A DNA stretch of 64,000 nucleotides from Metridium senile (taxonomy: Eukaryota; Cnidaria; Anthozoa; Actiniaria; Metridiidae), in the NCBI GenBank assembly GCA_949775045.1, contig OX459096.1, positions 30,835,475 through 30,899,474 of the forward strand, written 5' to 3'. The notes below the pieces were generated by a model, which worked only from the letters and a program-made list of their open reading frames with translations, ran no database searches and was not told the origin of the DNA. This document shows, in pieces, positions 1-10,927 of this stretch (position 1 is its first letter; each line of letters starts with the position of its first letter). Position numbers and translations under genes: made by a program.

Positions 1-265
1 GCATGTGATTCTTGAAGGCATTTTCAGACGAGAAATGCTTGTTGCAATCTTTACATTGAAGTGAAACACTTTGAAGTTGTTCCTTAGCCTCTGCTTCTGC
101 TCTCTGGGTAAGAACTTTCTCCTGGAAGACTTCAACAGAAACAGGAGGCATCTCTGCTACTTTTCGTTTTAGATTATACCTGTGCCAGTCTGTTTTGTAG
201 TGTTTTCTTTGCAAGTCACCATCGGCAAATCCCACACGACAAGTTATACAAGTATACTGAGGCAT
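1..265 (-). CDS. ZNF622: ZNF622/Rei1-type 60S biogenesis factor, first exon (partial)
   Basis: The minus strand opens with ATG at 265 and stays open to the window edge (88 codons plus one base), so the gene continues off the left end. The protein starts MPQYTCITCRVGF and contains HYKTDWHRYNLKRKV, the hallmark of the ZNF622/ZPR9 and yeast Rei1 family. A U1-type C2H2 finger (CxxC near residues 6-9, with H21 and H27) is followed by a linker and a second finger with CKDC and a downstream H. The family releases and recycles export and assembly factors from cytoplasmic pre-60S ribosomes. No intron is seen within the visible part. The gene is head-to-head with SMARCAL1. Identity rests on the finger and the invariant TDWHRYNL motif, so confidence is high even though only the N-terminus is present. 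Confidence 0.9.
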   Translation of the reverse strand, partial: MPQYTCITCRVGFADGDLQRKHYKTDWHRYNLKRKVAEMPPVSVEVFQEKVLTQRAEAEAKEQLQSVSLQCKDCNKHFSSENAFKNHM

Positions 266-638
266 TTTGTTGATTGATCTTAATAGTTTCTCGTTTTCAA
301 AGCCTTGGTGTCCAGATGAATCAACAGAAATTGAACAGTTTGTCAAAAAGTAAAATAGTAACGCACAATTTCGACAAATGTGCCTTTAAAATTTGTTTTT
401 CTGCGACCACGTTATATACCTTTTTTTGCACAATCATGTCGCAACAAGCGCAATGACTTATGGGATTGAATGTTGGGCTTCCTGCGGTTTACGAGCCCAT
501 GTTGTTCGTGGTCAGCAGATTGGCGCTGATTTCAAATTCACTAAAAGTTCAATAAAATGGGAAAAGGATTGAAAATCCCATCTTTTTCCCCAGAAAAGTC
601 TATGTTATCTTGAATTTGAAGTAACATACAAGTGTAGG
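266..638. promoter_or_regulatory. Divergent promoter between ZNF622-like gene and SMARCAL1
   Basis: The two start codons face away from each other and are separated by 373 bp, so the segment must hold both promoters and both 5' UTRs. No clear TATA box is positioned for either gene (a TATATA lies at 413-418). Close head-to-head spacing is typical of housekeeping pairs; shared control is inferred, not shown. Confidence 0.6.
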
Positions 639-3600
639 ATGAGTACGAGTGCAAAGCTTTCGGACGAACAGCGACGTAAAATCGATGAAAATCGTCGAAA
701 AGCTCTAGAGAAGAGGGCTGCTCGTTTGAATGAAGGCAAATCATCAGCTTCAGCAAATAAAGTTGCTGCTTTTTCACACTCAAAACAAGTAAGAACATTT
801 CCACAGAAGTCATTACCTTCAAGTGCAACCTCAGAACATGCAAAGACTAGCGATTCTTCCAGTTTGACGTCAAAGTTTTCAAATTCCTCTGCTGCAAATA
901 CATGTCGAACTTCCAACACTTTAGCACAAACATCTTCATCGTCAGCTCATGCTCACCAGAACGATTCCAATGAAAATATGAAAAGTTTCGTATCTCAATT
1001 TACAAGACCTACGTCATCATCTAATTCATTCTACAAAACTGACAAACCATCAGGCGTTGAGAAACTATTTTCATCCAATAATAACAATAATGAGCAAAAA
1101 TTCCCCCTGAAAAATCTCCCTCATCAGCCAAATAGTGGAAATGGCTCTGAAAGTTCTAATGTGAAGACTGGACCTTCAAAAGGACCAACAAAAGTTGTGA
1201 AAGCAACATGTGTTCTCTTGAGTAGAAATCGATTTGCTGTGAAGGCCCAGTTTCATGGACCATTGATTGGAATGTTTAAAACTATACCAAGCCGTAGTTA
1301 TGGTAAGTGTGGTGATGGGCGGGGAGGTTGTGTTGTAGTAGTTTTGTTGGTGAGATCGAAGATCATACTCAAAATTTGTCTTCACAGTATGTGCTTTTAT
1401 ATATTTTATTGGTTACTAGCCAGGTCATAAGTAAAGTTAATCATGTTGTGATCATCAGGTACATGTATATATAGTCATGAGAAAGACTGTTTGTGTTGGT
1501 GTCAAACATTTAAACAACCTGAACAAGGGTTTTTTTCCAGGAAAAGAAATCATTTAACTCTTAAGATGACCTCCTCTCTGGTTGTTGAAACATCAGACAC
1601 CAACACCAGGGTTCAGACCATTCACTCTTAGCATGGGAACTGCCTTGGTGGTGATGGGTCAATAAGTCAGGATCTGTGTTTGGTTATATATGATGCAACT
1701 GTTACATGTCCAGTTTCTCTTCTAACAGATCAGGCAACTACAACATGGAACTTTGCATTAGAAGATTACAAAAAATTAAGTAAGTTCCAATGTTTTTTAT
1801 ACTGAAAACTATTGTAGTGTTTTTGTTGTTGTTTCTACTGAATTGCAAAGAGGCATATGATTGAGATTCCTTGTGTGATTCTCAGAAAGTCTGACCAATT
1901 TATCTTCCTTGTACTATTTTTAACTGTTGACAAAGGATCAACTTCTAAAATATCAGAAAGTTTTGTATTTGATAAGGTGTACATAGTAGTTATGCACCTA
2001 TCAATGTCTTGCCCCAATAGCTAGGGGGAGTGGGGGCAAAGTCTGGCTATTGAACATAAACTTTGCCCGTACCTGGGGCTGCTCAATGTTTTTTTTGACA
2101 ATTTCATCACAAAGTTCTGCGTCCACAACAGTAAATATATGAGTAAGTATATGAATTTGACGTCTCTAGGATAGGGACTATTGACAAAAAGATATGAAAA
2201 ATGTCAATAGCCCCTGGGTATGCCTGCACTCCCCCGTTGGAGCAAGACATTGATAGGTAAATTAAACAATGGTTTTGAGTGGCATAACATGGAATAATAA
2301 TCCCACAAGACACTTTAGGGTGAGTGTGTATGCAAAGAAAATGTGACAAGTGGAATATTCACAGTATGTCACAAAAAACATTGTAAAACTATTTTATCTC
2401 ACATCATATAAAAAAGAGAACCTGCAATGTCTTGTTGGAAGAGGCAGCGAAATACACCCAAATATACAACAGCTTTCAAGCATCCTGATTGGCTGCATTT
2501 TACATGATGTGAGATAGATAGGTCAACACTCCGCCTATCAGTCACATGTATGTATTGGTTAAAATACACATTGTTTTAATATAATAGTTTCAGCTGTCAA
2601 ATCTCTCCAGCCTGGTGTTTACATAGAAGGACTACCAAAATCCATCTTGACACTATTCACTACTACAACTCCTGGTACTCTCAAAGAGCTATCATCTCAA
2701 GACATCAACCTTAACTCTATTGACTCTAAACTTGTATCAGCATTGATGCCCTTTCAGAAACAAGGTGTTATGTTCTCTATCCGACATGATGGTCGTGTCT
2801 TGATAGCTGATGACATGGGTTTAGGAAAGACAGTCCAGGCTATATGTGTAGCTAGTTACTATCGTAAGGAATGGCCTGTTTTGGTGATTTGTCCTTCTTC
2901 TGTGAGGCTTACATGGCAACAGGTAACTAGAGTGAATGGAATGAAATAGTCATGAAATATTGGTGCCCATAATGATTTAGAATAGGTGGATGTTCAGTTA
3001 AGTAGTTTGTTATGGTTTTGCCAACCATTGTTATTAGAACAAAGAAAATTATCAAATCTATTGTGAAAATGCTTGGCAAATTAGCATCACAATACCAACA
3101 CTTGTAAACACTACGCTCACCTGTAGTGTTGGTTGCAACCTGGAACTCACTGACAGGCATGTTAACACTTGTTTTTGAATGAAAGTGCATCACCAGGCAA
3201 CTATATGTTGCCAATGTCAATATGTGCTGTTATTTTATTGCAGGCATTCATTAGATGGTTACCATCAGTTGATCCTCAGTACATCAATGTAGTGATGACA
3301 GGCAAAGATAAAGCTACCTCAGGACTTATCAACATCATAACCTATGATTTGTTAACAAAATTTATTGATCAACTCAAGGCTAAACGTATGAGGGTTATTA
3401 TTGCTGTAAGTAAATGGAGATAAGTACTACTATTTTTTGCCAAAATCAATCACTCATTTATTCATTCATTTGTTCACTAATTCATTTAATCATTTTATCT
3501 ATTCATTCATTCAATATATCATTTATTCATTCATTTGTTCACTAATTCATTTAATCATTTTATCTATTCATTCATTCAATATATCATTTATTCATTCATT

Positions 3601-6600
3601 CATTCATTTGATAATTTTATTGTTCATTTAATTTTTCATTCATTTCACATTTATCCAATTATCCATTCATTTGTCCATTCACATATATATTTATTTTAAG
3701 GCCCACATATATTTTTCATTCTATCTATTTATTCATTTATTTACTTATTTATCCAATAATTCATGTCTCTATCCTGCTATGCATTGATTCAATAAATTAA
3801 TATCCTGAGTCAATAGCTCAAAATTATTTATGTAATTAGGCAATAACCTGTCCACCCAACCATTTACTTATTCATTCCCTTGCATCCATTTATTCAATCA
3901 TTTACTTATTTATTGGACCTTTCTAGGATGAAAGTCACACCATCAAAAGTTACAAAGCTGCCAGAACAAAAGCAGCTTTACCTCTATTGAAGGTACAAAA
4001 GAAAGCCATACAACTATTGTTATATTGGTAAATTATCTTCCCTGTTTTCTCACTCTCTTATTGGACGTTTCGGGGTCATGTGTCAGGAGCTAAAATCAAA
4101 AGTTGACTGAACGGTCAACATTTTGTCAAATGTTGACCGCTTGGCGGGAAAGTGATGGGTCGCGTCACACGAAAATTCAGTAGAGGCTGGAAACTTAGGC
4201 TCAGTTTTCTTGCCGTTGTTGTTTTCAAAATGGAGCCTCTGACAAAAAAGAGATTTCCAAACCTTACCAGAGAAGAAATAAGTAAAATGGTGACAGATAA
4301 AGACTCAGAAAACACAAAAAGATCTACAAAAACAGCTATAGCCACTCTACTGTAATTTTATACCAACTACCATTTGTTCTGATTTTTATTCAGATAATTT
4401 ACCAATATAACAAAGCACTTAATGACTGGCCCCTAGGGACCAGTCATTAAGTGTATATTGTATAACATTTGACAGATAATAGTCCAGTTTTGAGATCTTC
4501 ATTGCACAGCATTAGCTTCAATATCACGTGATGTATAATTTTGTATTTAGAGCAGATTTCATATGACTATAACAAGCTCACAGCACTAATGTGGTCAAGT
4601 CGTGGCAAGGCAATTAAAGTTCTCTCAAAAAAAACTTGTCACTTGTCACACAAAATCTGCTTTGTACAGCCCATGGTAAGGCAAGGAATGTGAACATCAA
4701 CAGGAAATAGAAATACCATGGATATATGTCTACTCTTTGACTAATTTACCTACAATCAAGGCCAATGCACTACAATGCACAACTCAAACTGGTCTAATGT
4801 ATGCGCACTTTGTCAATAGAGTGTTAATTGTGAAGTACTGAGTTGACATAGACATAGAGGAAGATATTATTGAATAAAGTATAACTAGTTTGTCTATTTT
4901 AGGCTGCTACCAGAGTCATCCTTCTCTCTGGGACACCAGCTCTGTCAAGACCTATGGAACTGTACACACAAATAAATGCTGTAAAACAAAATCTATTCCC
5001 ATCCTTTCATGAATTTGGTGTAAGATATTGTGGTGCTGTTGAGGTGTGAATTATCAGTTAATCGTAAATATTATTGTAATGATCACTATTGTTACTGCGG
5101 TTTTTTACGTTCTGCGACAGACATTCCAACGGTTAGTTGTGAAATACGCTTTTGGCTGCTGTCAATCAAAGACATAAAAGGTTCCAAGTAGTTAGCAGCA
5201 GCCGAAAACGTATTTCACAACTAACCGTTGGAATGTCCAAGTTTGCAGAAAGACGAAAACCGCAGTAATGTCATCATGGTTGCGTGATTCACTAATTTGA
5301 TCATTATTTTCACCAAATCATTAAGGCCCGAGCAAACGCACGCAATATTGTTGGCCAACATTGTTGCGATACGGTTTGTTGAACACGAGAACAAAAGAAA
5401 TGTTGGATGAATTTCATCCAACATCATCCAACAGGGTGTTTAAACGAGCCCAACATGTTGCGTGCGTTTGCACGGGCCTTTACTATCACTATCATAACAA
5501 AATTATCTCTATCATCACTAACAGCACATCTCTGAGAACAGCCTATTAATCAGATCGTTATCATCATCATTTGCGTTATTGTCATCAATATCTTCTTCAT
5601 CAACATCATCACTGTTACCATCACTATCACTATCATTAATTTTTGGCTGTCGAAATCATCACTGCACCCATAAACACACCCATCTTTACACTTTTTCAAA
5701 ACTCACCCTGATATATGTTTGTATTTTGATTAGAATCGATGGGGCTGGGATTACTCAGGGTCGTCCAACATGGAAGAACTTCAGCTTATCCTAGAAGAAA
5801 GTATCATGATAAGGTTATTATAGTGACCTGCATCAATAATTCTAAGGGAACAGTTAGAATAAATCTGGGAGACATAATAAGAGAGTGATAGTTGGGAATT
5901 GTCAAAAGCACGCCAAAACGATACCAAAAGTCCTGTTGGAAGGGCGTCGCATGGACAATTTTTAACCCCTATGAGATACTACACAAAAACATCAGAGAGC
6001 GATAAGGTTTCCCTTTTTCGATACCCTAAGAGTTAACAAGAAATTCCGTCGAAATTTCTAAGATACCAAATCGTTAATTTTTACCCCTAAGAGACAGCGA
6101 GAGATCATGACGTTCACGTTTAGGCTTTTCGATAAAGTATATATCGTGTTTTAACTAAATGTACCACTGTACATTCATCTGCACGATGTTTACTATTCAC
6201 CATGAGCTTGTACGTACTAAAAGTTTGTCTATTATCGACGACGTACCAGGTTTTCGATAAAAGTATATATATAGAGGATATTACATGGGCGCGCGGAGAT
6301 ATGAATTTTATCTTCGAGTGTTGATAAGATCTTTTCAACACGAGAAGATAAAATACATATCTCCAAGCGCACATGTAATGTTCTGTTTATTATATAACAG
6401 ATTGAAGAAAGAAAAAAAATATTTTGAAAGTTGATTGGTTGAGAGTGATATCACACATGTGCGATATCAATGATATCTTCATGACTAGGATAGGCTTTTT
6501 ATCTAGTTGATATCATTCGGTATACCACTATATGTTATATAATAACGTGTTTTTACTAAATGTATCAAATGTACATTAACCATTTGATGCAAATCAGATC

Positions 6601-9600
6601 CTGCACAATGCTTACTGTTCACCATGAGCTTGTACGTACTAAAAGTGTGTCTATTATCGATGACGTACCAGGATTTCGACAAAAAGTATATATTGTGGGT
6701 TTTTTTTACTGAAAGTACCAATGTGCATTTACCATTTGATGCAAATCAGATCCTGCACAATGCTTACTGTTCACCATGAGCTTGTACGTACTACGTGTTT
6801 GTCCTTTCTAGACGAATGAAGAAAGAAGTCCTGAATGAACTACCATCCAAGCGACGTCAAATGGTTCTACTGGATCCTTCTCTAATCAAAACCAAACCTC
6901 TTGAGAGAGCTGCTAAACAAGTAGCTAACGCTAGGGTCAGTATGGCAGTGATAACCACCAGAATGAACATACAAACATACAAATTGACGAAATAACAAAC
7001 ATACAAAAAAAAACCGTATATAGACAGAGAGAGAGAGAGAGTTGAACAAACTAATTTATTAACTAACAAAACACAAGCAACCAAACAGACAAATTTAAAG
7101 ACAGAGAGACGAACAAACAAATTTATGAACTAACAAAAAAACAAACAGACAGACAAACAAGCAAACCAACAAACGGACGGACGGACAGACAGACAGACAG
7201 ACACAAAGAGACAATCAAATAACTGAATGAGGATAGGAAATAACTGAAGATAAATGGAAACCACGATCTTATCAACGACCTCAAAGTACAAGTAAATTTT
7301 GATTTGTGTTCTTTTCCAGCAAAAAGATCAGCATGGGGCATTACTCAACTATTTTTACGAGTCCAGCACGTCCAAGGTATCAGCCGTCAGGTAAGGATAC
7401 ACACCTAAACCAGTATATCAGGCCAAAAGAACCAAGCAGCTTCTGAATAGAGCCATGAGGTTTGGAAACGAGAGAAAAAAGAGGGGGGGGGGAGGTAAAA
7501 CGCCTCAGTCCCTCACGGCTTTATCCATTGGCCCCTGCGTATCTAAGGATAAAATAACCACTGATTATCATGAGTTTCACTTCAACGAAACCCTTCTTGT
7601 AGACATAATGATGGCCAACAACAACATATATCTCCACTCGGGTCGTGCACTGAGTATTTCGGACAGTTCCATTCATTCCGTTCAAAATCGTATCCTTAAA
7701 TATGGACAACAGGTTATTACAGATCTCGGATATTGGAGATCGGCTGCACACATTCACTTTTCTTCGTTGTTTAGTTTAGCTAACGTAATACCGGAGTGCT
7801 ACTTACTGCATGGGGTACCGGTATTGGATAATAGGAGTCTATTGTTGATCATGTATTATATTCGCTGTTTTCAATGTTTTACAGGGAATATGTTCTGGAT
7901 TTACTGGAAGGAGGTCATAAGTTCTTAGTATTTGCTCATCACAAAGAAATGCTTGATGCTGTCACCGAGTGCGTTACAGCCAAGGTACCATCAAAATATT
8001 CCTTTTTTGTTTCTGCCTTTTATTGTACAATCATGTAACACAGTTACGTATACAATATTTCTCTCTCTAATATGTATATATCTTACTATAGTCAATCAGT
8101 TGTTTACATTTGTTGAAAAAAATGTGCATTATTTTATAAATTATTATGTACTGGATATAATTTTAAAACATCTTACAAAAAATATATGTACAAAGAAATA
8201 TTATTCATTCATTCCTTTATCCATTTATCCATGCATATATGTATTAATTCCTCCTGATTCCTTACATCCATCATCCATTCATCCTTTGGTTCATATATTT
8301 ATCCCTTTATATATCTATTTGTCTGTTTGCTTTGGTTTTTAGAAGTACAAGTCAATACGAATAGATGGTCAAACGCCTTCGTCCAAAAGACAAATGCTGT
8401 GTGATCGGTTTCAAAGCCAAAAAGATGTAGTAGTGGCCATCTTGTCTATCACAGCCGCAAATACAGGTATTCTTATTACTAAGTGTTCTTTGTTCTTGAG
8501 TGCACTCCGGCTTGGTTTTCATTAAGGGGCCATTATTTACTAGTGTATGGGGGTGAGGATGGGGCAATATTGAGGGGGGTCACATTATTTTTGGAAGCTA
8601 TATGGGGGGGAGGGGGTTGAAAACATTACTAATTGTATGCTGTTTTATAGGGGTTTAGTAATAACTGGCAGAAATATAGGGGGGTTATGATATTTTTGCC
8701 AACAAGGAGGGGGAGGGGGGTTGGGTATTATTTGGAAAAGACAACGGGTGATTTTTCCGTTTTGCTTTTGAAGTTATTAAAAAAGCTTTTGACTGAAATA
8801 TTTGTCTTTTTCTGGGTATCAATTGTTTGGCGGAGGGAAGAAGGGCTGAGAACATGAACACTAGAAAGTGACTTACACATACAGTGTGTGCTCTTTTCTG
8901 TAGGTCTTACGCTGACCGAAGGGACTGCTGTCGTTTTTGCAGAGCTGTTCTGGAACCCTGGCGTAAGTAGATGAATAGTGAGACTGATCTATGCATTATG
9001 TAATAAAGCATGGAGTGTTTGACTTGAAACTCGTAAATTGCTCGCACCAATAGTCTAAAATGATTGGGTGAATATTCCGTCTTCAGAACTAGCATCTCCA
9101 TAAAGCAAACAGAAAACCATTTTACAGTACAAGATCTGGTAGTTTATTAAACTGTGCAGTTATCAATCTAGAAAAATCTCGCATACGTAACAACAATTCC
9201 TGTTGGTCGTGCAATCGCCGTTGACTCCGACAATGTTTTTAAAATAGCTGTAATACACAAGTGCGCTATATAAATTCCTACTAATAACTGTTTCCAACTC
9301 TGGGGCCGGTTGTACGAAGCCTGAATAGCGCTATCCACTGGATAAATCCTTATCCAGCGGATAAAATCTTTAACAAAAACTGGATAATGCAGTGGATAAT
9401 CTTTATCCGCGGATAACTTTATCCACCCTTCGTACAACCGGCCCCAGTTGTCTTATCAGTGCGGGTTTCTTCTTTCTGCGAACTAAGGCATTCTAACGGT
9501 TACTTGCAGCTTGTTACTCAGCGCCTTTTGTGTTTTTGATTGGTGACAGTCAACAACGTTTTCATAACTGGCCGTTGATTGAGCTATAGCTATGGATATG

Positions 9601-10894
9601 CTCTATATATTATTCGCTCGTGCGTGCGTGCGTTCGTTCGTTCGTTCGTTTGTTCGTGCGTGCGTTCGTTCGTTTGTTCGTGCGTGCGTTCGTTTGTTCG
9701 TGCGTATGTTCGTTTATTCGTGCGTTCGTTCGTTCGCTCATCTCTATATCTTTTACAGGCATTGGTTCAAGCGGAAGATCGAGTGTACAGGATAGGACAG
9801 AAAAACTCAGTCAATATACATTATCTTATTGCTAAAGGAACTGCGGATGACTACCTATGGTATGTCCAATAAATAGAGAATAATACACGGGTTTGTTACG
9901 AGTTTATTATGTAAACAAAACTATTTGAAGCAAAACTGGTGATATTTATGAATTATGATGCCTGATGATGATACATGTAAAATTATCTTTTTTACGTGTT
10001 CAAATACGATATTTGGCAGAGATCCCTTTCTTAAAATTTCCAACCAATCAGATTGACTAATTCGATAACGTACATACATGCATTTGGAAACCCAGCAAAA
10101 CACTTGAATAATAAACTCGTTAGAGAAGTCATTGAAAACACTCATGCTTTGTGCTTCATTGGGTTGCCAAATACTCGAAAACAATTAAAGTACTCGTGCT
10201 TTCAAATGTTTTCTCATGTTTGGAAACCAGAATCAGTCAAATATCAGCTGAGATATGGCCTCTTGAATACATAATTTCCCCATACAAATCACTGTAATTA
10301 GCCGAAAATACAGTGTTTTGTATGGGGAAATTATATATTCAAGTGGACATTTCTCAGCTGTTATTTGACGAATTTTGGTCAAATTTTCTATATGGACATC
10401 TTTTGTGATTGCCCATCAAAATTGAGAACCAAAAATATGATAAAGTGAAAATAAAGTTTTATGACGTCATCACTTAACGACTCTATTATTACGTAAATCA
10501 CTGGTATTTCTATAATAATAAAACGTTATACTAAAAACGCGTAGTGCACTAAGCTGAAAGGGAGCATCGTCATAGATTATGGCGAAGAAGTTTATATAGT
10601 GTATATTCTGTATATATGCTGTTAAAAATGTCAAGTGAGCAGTTGTTTGTTCTCAAATATTACTTGTAGGGATAATTAGTATGGGTCTTAGTCTATCAAA
10701 TAAGTACGTAGGGAACTTGTGTCTGCTAGAAGATTAAGCTGTCCATAAAGTTATTTTTTTAATCCATTCATTTGTGTCTTTATTTATTACAATTATCATC
10801 GTTATTCACGACCACATCAGTTCAGCAGTAAACTTACCATGTTTAAATAAAAGCTATTATTATCATTAATAATAATAATAACTTTATTTTACAA

Positions 10895-10927
<33 letters not shown>

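Noticed and set aside
7455..7928. 157-codon frame in SMARCAL1 intron 9
   Set aside because: It runs across the exon 10 acceptor into exon 10 in a different frame, has no recognisable domain, and the helicase reading through exon 10 is well supported.
9579..9835. Arg/Val/Phe-rich frames before SMARCAL1 exon 13
   Set aside because: They are translations of the TTCG/TGCG microsatellite running into the true exon.
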